A DNA stretch of 64,000 nt from Aquanectria penicillioides (GCA_003415625.1 PYIU01000002.1:1488001-1552000); one strand, 5' to 3'. Counted from the first letter of the stretch, positions 1 to 12,709 are shown. A program made the numbers and translations. The notes: a model not told the origin generated them from the letters alone.

Positions 1-2298
1 TGGTCGATAGCTTGGCGAACACGCTCGCTCCCTTCCAGACCACCACCTGCTCGTCCATGTCCCTGGCGCTTCGACTCACAAGGATGCGGTCATGGAGGTC
101 AGGCCGTAGTGCCTTGAGCTTTTCCTCTAGCACGACAGTAAACTGGGGGATCTTGGCACCACCGCCAACAACCATAATGCTTCCCAAGAGGTCGCGCATC
201 TTCTTCTCGTCGCCCTTGGCAGCATTCTGGATACTCATGATGATAGCAGTGTCTAGTGGTGCAACGGGCAGCACCTCGTCCCGCTCAGTCGCGATGTCCT
301 TGGCAGATCGAGCTGCAGAATCCACAAACATGCCTGCAGGTGGTTGCGAGGCCTGCGAAGTCTGTCCCGGCACAGGAGTTCCTGTAGCCCGAGTGCCATT
401 TGGCGCGGGGCTACCGCCGTTTAAGCCCTCCTTATCCTTGCCACCAAACACAAACGGAGGCGGGATAGGCGTGCTGGCCCCTTCGGGAGCAGGAGACCCA
501 GCGTGGGATCCCATTGGTGTTCCATTGACGGCCTCGTTCTTGCCGAGGAAGTTAAACGGCTGCGACCTCTCCTTACTTGGAGTAGAGACTTCTGGTTGTG
601 ACTGGGAGAATCCGTTGGCATTGGACGTGATTGACGGCTTCTCCAAAGCCAGGACCGATACTTGAGCACTTGACGTGGGGTCATCGGGGATGTCGACATC
701 GTAGGCGTTGTAGGACCGTTCAACCAGCTTTCGCCTGCCTCGCAGCTTGGTACTATTGTCAAAGATGGAAGGGTCAAAGACTCCCATGGGGGCGAGGATA
801 ACCTCGTCGTAAGTCTTGAACTGGTATTTCCGGGTGGGTTGGTTAGGCGCCCGAACATGGAACTGATACAGCTGGACTGAAATCTCTGCCTGAGCCATGG
901 TGCAGTGCTTGACTTTCAGCTCCTCTGCTAGGAGGAAGTCGTAACGTCTTCGCAAGTTGATGTCCTGATAAGGGAAGTTGTCGTAAAGCATCATCTTGAT
1001 GAATGATTCGGTAATATCAAACCCTCCATACTTGAGGTTTATCCTCGAGTCCTCAATGCAAAGACCATCTTCCACACATGTGACTGAGGTTTTCTGCGCT
1101 CCCATATCAACCACGCAAGCCTGCGTATATCCGGCGCCAAAGGTTGCGGCCATGCTCTCTTGAACAAAGCATATCCTACTAAACTCGAACCAAGTCATGC
1201 AAGATCGCAGGACCTGCTCTACATATCGCTTGTCGTAGAGATCTGGAATCACAAAAACGCAGCTGTACTGTTGCCACTCGCTATTGGTCTTCAGACCCAG
1301 CTCTTGTCTCAGGGCCTTGTCCAAAAGAGTCTCGAAATCATCGTACAGATGTTCCTGACTGGTGTAGCCATCCTCGTTCCACCAGCCGTTCTGAATTGGC
1401 CACCAGAGCTTGAACTTTGGGTTTGAGTCGTCCGGTACACGATGGGCTTGGTTTCCGATAAAGCAGGATGCTAGAGATTCCGGGTCGTCGAGGGTCTCGA
1501 TGTCTGTCCATTCAATTTCGAGAGGATCATTGTGCTTCTGGATAACCTCGGGCTCGGTACGGCGGTTGAATGTCTGGACCAGCTCTTTCGAGTTGGGCAG
1601 GACCTTTCGCTTGTTTGCGCGCATTTCGATCTTCAGGTCGCTGGACATCTTTTGGTACTTCTTGGTCCATTCTTCGCCGTATTGCTGATCGACGGTCTTG
1701 GCCTCGAATTGCCGTCGAGGAAGAGCTTCGTACATCTCGGATTCGGTCTGGGGGAATTTGGTTGCAAGAGTCATGGGAATCGTCCTAGGGAGGGCATCGC
1801 TCGCAAAGCCAATTCGCAGGTTCTGGCTTCCAGGGTGGATGACAATGACCCTCGAGGGGTCCATACCGGCCGAGGGTGTCGTGGCCCCATCTTCCTCAGC
1901 AAGGTCTGCCACGGGCAGAGGAAGCTCGCCGTTGGCGGTCTTGGAAAGTGCGCGGTCACGGTCGCGGGCGCTTTGAACTAGTCGATCGCGGGTCGCGTCA
2001 TTCTGAAGGCGGAGGGCGAGAACTTGGTCATCTCGCTTCATATAATCGCTAACAAAGAATCAGCTTGAGTTAGGGGCATGTTGGACAAAGGGGCTGGGCA
2101 GCGCACGTGTAGTAGTTCTTCTGGTTGATGGGAGTGACATCGGGCCAGTTTGTCAGCTTCATGCCATTGTCGGTCCTCTCTAGGCCTGCGTTGTCATTTC
2201 GTCAGCTCAAACGTCGCGAAGGGACTGCTGGCAGCTCCTCGAGCGCATCAAACCATACCTTCCCGGAGGAGGACCCTCTCGCTGACTTTGCCGACCAT
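1..2298 (-). CDS. arp8: Actin-related protein Arp8, INO80 complex subunit (C-terminus cut by window edge)
   Basis: Arp8 is a nuclear actin-related subunit of the INO80 chromatin remodeller that helps bind nucleosomes and DNA. Three exons are visible: 2259-2298, 2107-2185 and 1-2048, joined across GTATGG..CAG and GTGCGC..TAG introns. The start sits in a strong GCCACCATGG context and begins MVGKVSERVLLREG. About 722 residues are readable. Actin-fold blocks include VIVIHPGSQNLRIGFASDALP (phosphate-1 region), FVIPDLYDKRYVEQ, the ACVVDMGAQKTSVTCVEDG phosphate-2 loop, SIMVVGGGAKIPQF, and QVVVWKGASVFAKL near the C-terminus. A Ser/Pro/Gly-rich low-complexity insert of roughly 120 residues lies between the last two actin blocks. 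Only a short C-terminal piece should be missing. No frameshift is seen. The family call is firm; Arp8 rather than another nuclear Arp rests on the insert pattern and the WKGASVF motif. Confidence 0.9.
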
Positions 2299-3680
2299 GG
2301 TGGCGGATATAACCTTCCTGCGGGAGCGACTTTCAGAAACAAATGCACGCCCACATTGATGTTGGAACGAGCAGTTAGGTGAAGGGCTTCATGCTCAATG
2401 GGAAAACTCCTGGCGCGCATCGGTGCATCGTCGCGGCATCTTTGGATAGGTAGCCTGGTCTAATGTGGTTTAGCGTGATAATTTTCGGGTTTAAGATGAT
2501 CCGCGCGACCTTGGGTGAACCACGAGATAGCCTGCATACGGTGCTGTATTCGTACTCTCTGCCCCCGCCCCAACAGCTACAACTACTCACGGGCTGGCCA
2601 ATACCTGGCTTGTCCGTCGGCAATGGGCGAAAGAAAACATATGACAAGCATGTGCTTTTTTTGTGTGTGTACGTTAGAGCTAGATTCAGAAAACAAAGCC
2701 ATGACTCCGTAAGCTTTGACTTTTACTTTTTTTTTTTTTTCTCGTGATGTTTTCTGCAGTTAATTCATCGGCCTGTCGTTTGCCTGTCCTCAACATCAGC
2801 GGGCGCAACGTGCACATCTTCAGCCGCTCAGCATTGCAGCACGTTACAAACCGTCCTGGTTGCACTGAGCTTACCCTTATCCCATGCTCAGTAGACCACT
2901 CGAGACCGCCTCCGGCCGTGGAGTCTATGTTGGGGGCGAAAGCTTACCACTGATCTCCACTCCACTAGACGTCGTTGAGGCTCACCCAATGACGGATATC
3001 ACCAAATCTTCAAACCTTAAATGCCTACGCAGTGGAAGCTTCCGCAAGAATACGCTGAATGCAGCCATCTTTGAACAAGTCAGCGAGACGGAATTCCCCG
3101 TCCCGAGCATCGTGGTTTGCTCCGTCACCAGCCCAAGATTTCTCGTCCTGTGTATCTCCCCATCTGGCCTCGTGTTACACCATGGCACTAGTTGTGTCGA
3201 ATGTTGAAGCTCCCATACCGTTTCTTTTTCTCACGCTGATTTCACTTGAATGTGCAATTGTGATGCGTCGATAGCACTGAGACTCATTCATTGGTGGACA
3301 CGTGCAGTTTGTGAGCTTCTGAAGTGACGGCGCGTGCCCCTCTCTCAGCCAAACTTTGTTAGCCTGTCTGATCTGGCGGCCGAAGTGTAGCACGAAAGGG
3401 CGGAGGTGCGGGCACCAAAGGCCATCCAAGATGAGGGGCTTTTGCGCCTCGCAGATTCCTGCATATATTCATGATGGCATTTCCCTGCTTCGCTCCACTT
3501 AAGTAGCCTCTATTTCCAACATCAGGCTGCTGCGGCGCTTCACGTCGTGCCGTGTTTCGGATAATGAGAAGCCGTATCTGCCCGAAGTAGAACTATTTAC
3601 TCTTTGTTGCTAGCCTGGGCACATTTTCCTAGGCGGTCGTTTTCATTCCACTGCCACCGCACGAGTCCAGCTCCCAAGTC
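2299..3680. other. Intergenic: divergent promoter region arp8 / mpaB-like gene
   Basis: No supported gene. It contains an oligo-T stretch near 2728-2742 and a CT-rich leader just upstream of the oxygenase gene. Small overlapping ORFs on both strands show no recognisable domain. Confidence 0.6.
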
Positions 3681-5236
3681 ATGGATTCGACCGTGGATCT
3701 TGAGCCCTCCGGCCTGAACGGTTCAACTTCCCATGCGAGTCAGGACCTGCCTGTCTCCAAGTCGGCACTTTCGTTGTGGTCGACTGTGGCACTAGTAGTG
3801 CTCACGACTTACATCGCCCTTTGTTCTTTTCTGAGGTTCCAGCGAGTCAACTCTCTCCGATCTCGATATCGGTACACAGATCGTAAATCGTTCTCGAGCA
3901 TGACCAACCAGGATGCCTTCGAAATAACACAGGCGGCCATGCAACTGGAGTTTCCACTGTTTTACGATCTGGCAACACGGCTGGCCCTATTTGAGGTACG
4001 CTAGATCATCGCGGAAGCCCTCGCTAGTCTCAGAGTATTAACCCACTGGACAGACATATGCAGTTGAGAACAGCGCCAAAGTCCTGACTGCTGTTAGTGA
4101 TCTCAACAAGTGGAGCACACTACCTAAGCGGTATGTCCTAGCCAATAACCTACCAGTTCATAGATTCATTACTGATTCCATTCCAAAGATATGAAGACAC
4201 CGAGATTATATTTGCTTGGTAAGTGGAGACTAGGTCTCTGTTTGCTAGTCCTTTCTAACGGAGCACAGCTTCTCTACTTTCTCACCTACCTCGCCCCATC
4301 TCCACAAGGCAATCGCTCGCATGTCTTACCTTCATGCGCCGTATATAAAAAATGGAATGGCTACTCCGGAGGACTTCCTTTATGTGCTTTATGCCTCCAT
4401 GGCTGAGCCCATTCGGATTCTAAATCAGTGTGAATGGCGTAAGCTAGATGACATAGAGGTCGCTGCCATTGCCACCTTCTGGAAATACATTGGTGACTTG
4501 ATGGACATTGACTACAAGACACTTCTTCAGAAGGATGAATGGGTCGATGGCATTGAATTCTTAGAGGATGTGACAAAATGGTCATCTGACTTCGAGGATC
4601 GATACATGCGGCCATCGAAACAGTCTTATGATCTAGGGCACATCCTGATGAGGATGCTTCTCGAGTCATATCCGAAATTTGCCCGCCCTCTAGGGTACCG
4701 AATGGCGTGCGTCGTCATGGGAGACCGACTCAGACGTGCTTTCACGTAAGCAATCCTTGGAAGGAGAACACCGTTGCAATATTCCCCGAGTGCTCACCGC
4801 GCGTACCAGGTTCCCGGAACCAAGCCTAGCCATCACGGTCCTCACCTATAGCCTACTACTCGCCAGGAAGCTTTTTATTCGATATCTCTGCCTTCCGCGA
4901 TTTGTCCCTGTTGAGTATGTATCCCATCCTAATGAGGACACCGGACGGATGGAGCACAACCACTATATGTTGGAGCCGTGGTATGTCCCGGCGACGGCTA
5001 AGCATCGATGGAACCTTGAGGCCATCATCACTTGGCTATCCGGGGGGATGATTCCTGGCGATGGTGGCCCGAGAATGAAGCCAGAAGGGTTTCTATTCGA
5101 GGATTTAGGGCCATGGTCCAAGGTAGGCAAAGGCATCGAGGAAGGTCAGAAGCTTGAGGAGGCCATTAAGCATAAGGCGAGCGAAGGCTGTCCGTTTTCG
5201 ACAGCGGAAAAGCCAAGCGGCTCGGGGTGGAGCTGA
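3681..5236 (+). CDS. ER-bound oxygenase of the MpaB / rubber-oxygenase (DUF2236-like) family
   Basis: Members of this family are haem-dependent oxygenases. The type proteins are MpaB' of mycophenolic acid biosynthesis and bacterial latex-clearing protein. Five exons (3681-3995, 4054-4130, 4189-4218, 4269-4745, 4810-5236) give 441 residues with consistent phases and no indel; the third exon is only 30 nt. A single N-terminal membrane segment (about residues 33-52, WSTVALVVLTTYIALCSFL) is followed by FLRFQRVNSLRSRYRY, a typical post-membrane block. Other family blocks are RYEDTEIIFACFSTF, AIARMSYLHAPYIKNG, EPIRILNQCEWRKL and ITWLSGGMIPGDGGP. No neighbouring biosynthetic genes are present, so this looks like a solitary oxygenase and not a cluster member. 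The substrate cannot be predicted. The family call is confident; haem binding is inferred from the family. Confidence 0.85.
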
Positions 5237-5626
5237 GATCCAGCCAATGTGGATTTAGTATGGAGAATTTGAATTGTAGGAGAGAACTTTTGGTTCATGA
5301 ATCGGGAGGATGACTCGCGGCATGTGTTCCCAGGACGGACGGTCTAGCAGAGTAAGGGGCCATTTCCTATGGGTATAGCTATAAACTTTGACACTATTGG
5401 GAGCAATTCGTTGTGCACTGGCTTGGTTTTTGAGTGTTTTGCCACCGTTTTTCGGCAGCTTCCCCGGAATTGGTCATTGAGGTCATCCGTGTCGATCCGT
5501 TCTAGGGTAGAAGAAAAAGCTAATGCAAACCAACCACCGCGCGATACGTCATGAATAACTTTCAAGGGAAAGGATCGTTCAAACTCTGGCAAGCCGATGG
5601 AATTCAGCGGCCCTTATTCCGGTTGC

Positions 5627-5820
5627 TATGGTATGCGGGTAAAGTAATGTTAGCTTTGACCCACGGGGGCTGGGGGCCAAAATAGGTCACAGTTTTGGGA
5701 CTCATTGCCCATTTTCTCGCTGGCTTCAGTGGAGGGCTACCTGCAGAGCCGCCAAAAATACAGAAAACAGCACCCTGGCCCTATGGGTCGAAGCTAACAT
5801 TACTTAAACCGCATACCATA
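5627..5820. mobile_element. MITE-like element, about 190 bp with long terminal inverted repeats and TA flanks
   Basis: The left arm starts at 5629 with TGGTATGCGGGTAAAGTAAT. The right arm, read on the minus strand from 5818, starts TGGTATGCGGTTTAAGTAAT. The arms match over about 38 bp with roughly five differences and continue with weaker similarity. A TA dinucleotide flanks both ends (5627-5628 and 5819-5820), as expected for Tc1/mariner-type target duplication. The interior of about 115 bp has no ORF. This fits a non-autonomous Tc1/mariner-derived MITE. Only one copy is in the window, so mobility is inferred. Confidence 0.7.
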
Positions 5821-5845
5821 GTACTAAGTTACCCACTCAACCTCA

Positions 5846-5883
5846 ATTGAGGCCGTCTATGGAATGAGATAGACAGCCTCAGT
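5846..5883. repeat. Short imperfect hairpin
   Basis: ATTGAGGCCGTCTAT (5846-5860) is repeated inverted as ATAGACAGCCTCAGT (5869-5883), with two mismatches and an 8-nt loop. It lies just outside the MITE-like element. Function unknown. Confidence 0.5.
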
Positions 5884-6170
5884 CATACGTCTAAGATTGC
5901 ACCCAGCCATATCCGGTCACCTGACATGGTCTATAATGTATTATAATAGATTCAGATCATCTACCAACGATTGCATCATTCATGTTCATTACCATTGGAC
6001 TCATTGCCCTATCAGAGAGGTGAATAAAGAAGGGATACGAACCAATTAAACAAAAGACAGGTACAGTCCTGAGGAAGGGATCAGAATACTCAACGACACC
6101 ACGCCAATATTCGAGACATCAACTCTAGCTAGCATCCGACCACAACGATCACAGGAGCAACACATACATC

Positions 6171-6923
6171 ATGCCCGCCATTCCCATCTACACAGCCAGC
6201 CCAATCAATGCGAATGCGGCCAAGGCACCAAGTACTACAAAAACCACACCGAAAACACTTTCAGATGAGAGGGAGCCACGCACAGTGACATCTGACTCTG
6301 TTGGTCCCTCAAGCCCATGCCTAGGTTCCCAAACTGGATCACAACCATTCTCGCCAGCACAACCAGCATCTCCCCATGGCTTCTCAAACCCCTTCTCCAA
6401 CCACGAGCCTATCCCATCTCACATGGCCGACTCACAGCCCGACTCGGCTTCAAGTTCACGAAGAGGGAGCAACTTGCCCCCTCCTCCAAAGGCTGGCGAG
6501 TCACTACGAAGGAGCCATCTTAGAACAATGTCGACTCCGACAACTCCCCTGCTCTCCTCCCAGGCGTCCTTTACCCCACTTGCGGTGCCGGATGGCGTCA
6601 TTAGACGCTTCTCGGCAGCGTCAACTATGTCGACCCAATATTCAACAACGGCAGATGCACGTCGCTGGGGTAGCTGCGACCTAACAAATCCTCCTGGGTA
6701 TCAGCAGAACGTACGTGCCTCGGACTTTACCCCGTCGCAGAGGGCGGCGCACGAAGCCGCCGTTCAGCAGGAGGCCCGCAAATTGTCGCTGGCCTCGATC
6801 GCCTCGTCGCTTGGCGAGGACGAGGACGGACTTTGGGGTGTAGCGAGGAAGTGGGCCTCGGTTGCCCAAGACGGCCTCGCAGCGGCCGAACAAGAGGTTT
6901 GGAAGAGGATCGGTAAGGAGTAG
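6171..6923 (+). CDS. Uncharacterised low-complexity fungal protein, 250 aa
   Basis: Single-exon ORF with an ATG start in a purine context (ACATCATGC). The N-terminal two thirds are Ser/Thr/Pro-rich and predicted disordered, with RRGSNLPPPPK and phosphosite-like SxxR/RRFS runs. The C-terminal third is more ordered: NPPGYQQNVRASDFTPSQR, an alpha-helical Ala/Glu-rich stretch, then GLWGVARKWASVAQDGL and a charged end WKRIGKE. No signal peptide or membrane segment. I do not recognise a characterised family. The NPPGYQQN block followed by a Trp-containing amphipathic helix looks like a conserved module, so this is likely a real gene. GC-rich third codon positions in the C-terminal part support coding. 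No function is assigned. Confidence 0.65.
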   Translation: MPAIPIYTASPINANAAKAPSTTKTTPKTLSDEREPRTVTSDSVGPSSPCLGSQTGSQPFSPAQPASPHGFSNPFSNHEPIPSHMADSQPDSASSSRRGSNLPPPPKAGESLRRSHLRTMSTPTTPLLSSQASFTPLAVPDGVIRRFSAASTMSTQYSTTADARRWGSCDLTNPPGYQQNVRASDFTPSQRAAHEAAVQQEARKLSLASIASSLGEDEDGLWGVARKWASVAQDGLAAAEQEVWKRIGKE

Positions 6924-9137
6924 TCGGGGACAGGATTCGATGGCTTGAGCCGGGATTGCGACGTTTCGGCAGAAGCGGGCGACCCAGGGGAATGTTTCTA
7001 TGAATGGCGCCGAGGGAGTGCCACGGGCGTTTGGTTCGTTGTGTTAATTAATTTACTGTAAGTTCGAAAGAGGAACGCATCAAAGCCGTCACCATGGGCA
7101 TCTTTCGATGTTCTATTTCGAGAAGCGGCCGGGGTTTTAATGGAGGGAGCATGGTGTGGAATTGTCAGGGCAGGTGCCGAGGACCAGTCGGGGCTATTGT
7201 GAAGCTATCGAGGGTTGTGGAATAGCAGCAGGTCGCATGGGGGGGCCAAAACGATCTCTGCGGGGGGAAGATCGCACCATCATTGGCTTGTGATCTCCAT
7301 ATTTAATGGATAATATAAACCGGGTGGTAACGCCGGTGGACTGGGAAGCTGATCCAATTTCCCGTTCAAGTCGCAAGTGAGCCAAGTGTGTCACAATTTG
7401 TGTATCCAGGAGAGTGCAGGGTAGCCGAGCGGATCCCAGGGGCCCTGGTCCAACGGGCTTGCCGGGCGGTGGTGCCCCACAGAACAAGTCATCGAAGGGG
7501 ACAAAAAGGTCTTCTGGAAAACTGCCCAGAGGGACTGGAGGGGCCCTGTTAGAGGGGCCCTGGGGCCAGTGAAGCTGGAGGCTCGCAAGAGAGCGCGAGA
7601 GATACGGCAGGGGTCGATGGGGCGTCAGTGCGGACCGGCTCTTCAGACACATTACGCACACCCTCCCTGGTTTTGATACGAGGCGCAGCATTGCTCGATG
7701 AGGAAATGGGCGAACCGTCTCGGCGTCCTGAGGTTGGCGGCCGCAAGGAACAGGCATCTCTCTCTTTCAATCAATCAATCCATCCATCAATCAATTAATT
7801 CGTGGGGGTGATGTTCCAAAGGAGAGCTTCTTTGCGTTTTGGTCTTTTTTTGGCCCATCGCAATATCAATCGAGAGGCCCAAGGGTCCCTTCTGACGGTC
7901 GGGAATGCAATCCATCATTCGAGCTATCACCAGGCGATCATGCAATATCGGCCGAAACTGCGCATGCCCTACCAGATGCTCGGGTCTTTACTGACGCCAT
8001 CCCTACATGGCCGCGATGATGGGCTCGCGCTGAAAATGGTGGGGTAGCAGAATAAGGAAAAAAAAAAAAAAGAGAGTGAGCGAGCCTGAGCGAGCGAAAA
8101 AGAAAAAGAAAAAGAGGTTGCGCGTGTTGCGCGTGGCATTAATTTCACGCGCGACATGTTATTACGACGACAGAGAGTGGGAGGCAGCCGGTGAGTGATG
8201 AATGGCTAGCAGAACGAACAAGGTGATTGCGTCGTATGTTGTGCGTTGTCGCAGACGGTGCTCAAGGATGCCCATGGTCGGCGATGGTTTTGGTCGTGGC
8301 CAACCACAACCGCACCATCCATAAACGAGGCAGTGCCGTGGAGGAGGAGGCAAAAGCGACGAGACGAGCCTCAGATGGGAAATGGGAAGGGGAAAGAGAC
8401 AAGGTTGGGGGCTGCGGACGTTGTGGGAGCCGTGTGTGCTGCGAGAGTGCGACGACGGGTGAGGAGAAAAAAAGGTGGAGGGACAAGTCTCTTGGTTGAG
8501 ACGAGACGAGACAGGAGAGGCTAAAACGAACAAAAGAAACAGATGGAGCCACGATGTAACGGCTCCCAAGTCGACCGAATAGACGAGCTCCCGTCCCTGG
8601 AGACCTTTTGCCCAACAGAGCGACCGGCAGTTGGAAGGAGGATTGGCAACGGTGCTAGCATGTGCCCCAAGCTCCTCAATGCCTTGGAGTTCTTGTGACC
8701 GTGAGGCAAGAAGCTATGGAAGCTCGAAACATCTCTATCTTTGTTTTTCTTCTTCTTCCCGTTCGCAAAGGGGGAATGGGAAGAAGGAATCACTTGCTGG
8801 GGCATGAAGAACGACGATCGTGTCAGGTTATTCGCCTCCACCGATGGGAATATGATGGGGCGTTGCGGAACAAGCAAGTTGTTGGGTGACGAGGGAGACC
8901 AAACAGGAGACTGCTGCTGGACAACGGCGGGCTCGGGCATCAGACAGGCAAGTCGAGACGAGAAGAAGAGTCATCGTCTATACTCGTCTGCCCAACTAAT
9001 AGCAAGAAACAAACACGAAGGAAAAGAAGTCGAGCAAAGAAAGCCGTGGAATTCTTGGTTCGTCATAGCTTCGTCGTAGCCTCGTGACGTGTTCATCGCA
9101 GAGCCGTCGGCTGGCAGGCTGAGGTGGGTAAAGGCTT

Positions 9138-9190
9138 CAGCTCACCCCAGCTCACCTCATCCCAGTTCACCCAAGCTCACCTCACCTACC
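9138..9190. repeat. Degenerate tandem repeat AGCTCACC(C/T)C
   Basis: About five imperfect copies of a 10-11 bp unit (CAGCTCACCCC, CAGCTCACCTC, CAGTTCACCC, AAGCTCACCT) run head to tail. Confidence 0.7.
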
Positions 9191-9372
9191 CTGGGCCCGG
9201 CCTTTAACTGCACCTATACTAAGTAGGTGGTTAGTTGGGTTAGCTTCTTGCTCGGTCGGGCTGTCATTTTCGCATCTCGCAATCCTCGCCGCCAGGTGGA
9301 TTTGCCTTTGCTCAATGCCGGCAGATGTGGGATTGAAAAAGGCAAGGCGGCGAAAGGCTGGGGAGTGGAGGA

Positions 9373-9397
9373 AGGGAAGGGAAGGGAAGGGAAGGGT
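9373..9397. repeat. (GGGAA)n microsatellite
   Basis: Five copies of a GGGAA/AAGGG unit. G-rich on the plus strand. Confidence 0.7.
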
Positions 9398-9467
9398 GCT
9401 GTTACACCACCTTCCTTCCTTACCTGCACTGCATACGGACGGGACGTCGTCACTGGCCGTCGGCAAC

Positions 9468-9526
9468 TTCCAGTGAGATTCCAGTAGCTGCAGCGGACTG
9501 CAGTGGGCTCCAGTGGGCTGCAGAAG
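9468..9526. repeat. Degenerate CAGTGGGCTC / CAGTAGCTG repeat
   Basis: Imperfect direct repeats of a CAGTG(G/A)G-CT(C/G) unit of about 10 bp. Confidence 0.5.
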
Positions 9527-11499
9527 ACCAGCGTCACTGGCCCGCTGGTGGACCTGTTACACACTTGAGACACCCGGTTCCTGGCAACACCCCAGTAGCT
9601 GTCCCCTGTAGCGCGATCCTGAAACCCACCACCCAGCCAATCGCAGAGCTTCCCTGGCGTCATCTATTCCGAAAGCGGCCTGGAGCATACTGAGAGGCTC
9701 CGCTGGCTTCCCGCGCCGCCCCCTGTGGCCCCGCTGAAGTAAGCGCGCGACCAACCACGGCGCGTCGCGAAAGCTGGCCCAAGTCAACCTCAAACACACT
9801 CGATCCAGCCAAACTGACTGCACCACTCTCACCACTGAACGGCGCACTCTTACTGAGGACCAGGACAGGCTACGCCGACAAGCGTCGAGCCTGCGTCCGA
9901 CAGCAAGCGTCCGGCTTCCCATCAGGCGCGAGGCTTGAGGCGTCAGGCGTCAGGCGATCGATCATCAGGGACGACAGCTCATCACTATCCGCCTCCACAT
10001 CCGCCGCCATCCCATCCACTGTACGGAAGCCAACTAGGAGCCCCCACGGCCCTATACTACGTCCCGTCCGCTCAGCTATACCCTCCATCCCCATCTTAGG
10101 CGTCAGTCAACCGTCCTCTGCCCACCGGTGGCTGGCTCAGCCGGCGGTTGGAGCTGTTTCGTTTCTTGGATCCAGCATCCGTTCTCACGACGGTCGATGA
10201 TTGATGGTCGACGTGTCGGTGATGTGTTTGTCTACTCGCCGGGTCCAGCCACGCACGTACGCGCCCGCATCCACATCCACTACGACCGTCACCGTACAGT
10301 CCAGTCCCTCTCATCTCAGGCCCTAAGAGTCGACTCGAGTCGTCCGCTTGCCCGCTGCACTGCGCTGCGCTGCGCTGTGCTGTGTGCTGCGATGCCAACT
10401 GGCGTTGCTTCTTTCTTTCCTTCGCCGCCGCCGCCGTGCACCAGAGGCAGACCTGAAGCAGCGGGTCTGCTTCCGCGCCGCCGTATCCAGCTTTTTGGCG
10501 GGGAGAGAAGCTTCGCTCCAAGCGACATCCTTTCCATTGCACTGTCATCTCCCATCAATCGCCTTCGCCGGTCGCCGGTCGCCGCCAAACCCGTGGCGAA
10601 AATCCCGGGTGACGAGGCTCCCTGTCGCGTTCGCCTTTGATGGGCAGCCTGCCGGGACGGTTTGACATTGGGGCGGGCTGCTTACCCAGGCACGGATCTG
10701 CCCTCCATCCCACCGCCGCACAGCTCCAACTGGGCCCCTCGTGCGGGGGATCCGACGACGGAAATGGCATTCTGATGCCCATTTTCCATATCTTCCACAC
10801 TAGGTTGCACCCATGGCCTGTACTTTGTCCCAACGCGATCCCAAAACAGCACCTGGCCCGGCAGCTCTCTAGGTCCCCCCCGGCTCTGCGGTTCCTAGAT
10901 TTTTTAGGATGGATCAGGTCGTCCCATAGAGCATGATTGGACTTTTTTTTTCCTTTGGGGGGCCATTGGCTTCGGAGTCCCGACTCCTAGCGGTTTCGAG
11001 TGTTGTGAAAAATAGCAACACGCTCTATAGCACCCTTGCTTCCACTGTCCGTGCCTGGGGTCACGGTCCAAAGTGCCCTGGGGGGAGGGGGGCGTGCAAT
11101 CAAGCCTCGCAAGGGAGTCGGCCGAGATGGCCTGGATGAGGCGTTGAGGTGCGGCGTCGAGTTGCAGCATGCGGTCCGAGGGGCGTGGGCTTGTCGCGCC
11201 ACGGGGACGGGCGTGGATCCATGGCTCGACTCCGCTGTGGTCGGAGGTTTTGTCAACCCCAGACGAGCCTAACGTGGCCCGGTTTGAGTCGACACGCCCA
11301 TGTTCGCTCGTCGTCGACTCACTCGCCCGCCCGCCCACACCACTTCGCCGTTGCTCTTGTTTCTTCAGCGCCGGGTGAGACAAGCCACCTCCTCCGCCGC
11401 GTCTGTCGTGCAGCCTGACTGGGCGGTGCACTGGCCCGATCGAACCCCTTGGCGATGTCCTCACGCCTACTACCCACCTTCCTACACACTCCCCCAATA

Positions 11500-11545
11500 T
11501 GTGTGTGTGTGAGAGAGTGTGTGTGTGAGTGTGTGCGTGCGTGTG
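11500..11545. repeat. (TG)n-rich microsatellite
   Basis: Compound tract of TGTGTG with GAGAG and TGCG interruptions. Confidence 0.75.
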
Positions 11546-12709
11546 TCGTCTGCGCCGCTCTCACGTCGTCTCGGCGTTCGTCTGGGAATCCCAGGCGTGC
11601 CGTACTCTAATTTCCTTGGTCTGTCCACTCGCCTCTTGTTCCTTCGTGTGTACGAATAGGTTCTGGTTTCGACAGCCAGATGGATGCGAGATGCTTTCTT
11701 TAGACGGTGGACGGACGGATGAGTTCGAGGACAACAACGTCCGGCCAGGCCGCTGGTCCTTCTCCACCGCCCGCCGCGAGCATCAAGAGGTCCTCGCTCG
11801 CCTAGGGCCAAAGTATACAGCTCCTCGAGAGCATGTGCGACTCCAAGACCATCTAGTGCCGTCCAGCCTTGTCGCCCCGTCACCTTAGTTATCCCTGGTC
11901 CCGGGGTTCTACCACCCGGTCCCTGTCCTGGACTCCCCTGCTCCTGGGCCCCATCGGAATCCCATCGTCCATGTCCACCTCATCGACGAACACACTCGCA
12001 ACTGGTGACCCATTGTATCCTGGACCTGCGACTCCTCTACCTAGTTCATAGATCGGTCTGTGTCTGAGCATTCGGCCCAGCCCCTCCCGCCCTTCCAAAC
12101 CTGTCCCCTGGTGCCGTCTCTGGCTTGCGGAGCCTGGAGCCCTCCCCATGGATGATGCCTCTTGTCCTCAATACACGCCTTCTTTTATACCTCCAGGTTC
12201 CGGCTCCGCCCCTCCATGTACTTCTCCTGCTTCTGCTTTTCGCGCGACTTCACCCGCACACCCTCATTGCTTGTTTCTCCGATTGATAGTCACTCCTTTG
12301 CCCTGTCTTCGGCTCTGCTACATACCATACCGCCTCCAGTCTTATAATATCCTCGCGAGCTGGCTCTCATCCCCCGCCCACTCCCAAGACCTGTTCCCGC
12401 CTGCCAGCACTTCCGCTCTACACCTACGTGTTCCCACAGACCAACTCCTCGCTCTCATTTCCTAGTGCTTTGATACTGCCGGGTCCCGACTGTACACGAT
12501 CCCCACAGCTGTTTTTATCACTCTCTCTCAGCTCGAGGATTTTTTTTTTTTTTGCTTTCTTCTTAGCAACCACCCAATATACCCCGGCTGGCCTACCCTG
12601 CCGAGAAAACAATCGACGCGTTCCTTTGCCCATCCCTCACCCAGCGCATGTTGGCTGTCCGGAAATTATTCCTACATCCGAGTTGGCCACTGCGGCCTTA
12701 GTCGACCAG

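Larger units (their letters stand above)
5237..6170. other. Intergenic with MITE-like element
   Basis: No gene seen. It holds the inverted-repeat element listed separately, a second short hairpin, and the leader of the 6171 gene. Confidence 0.6.

Noticed and set aside
11482..11883. 133-codon minus-strand ORF
   Set aside because: Runs through a (TG)n microsatellite (Thr-His repeat) and has no family resemblance.
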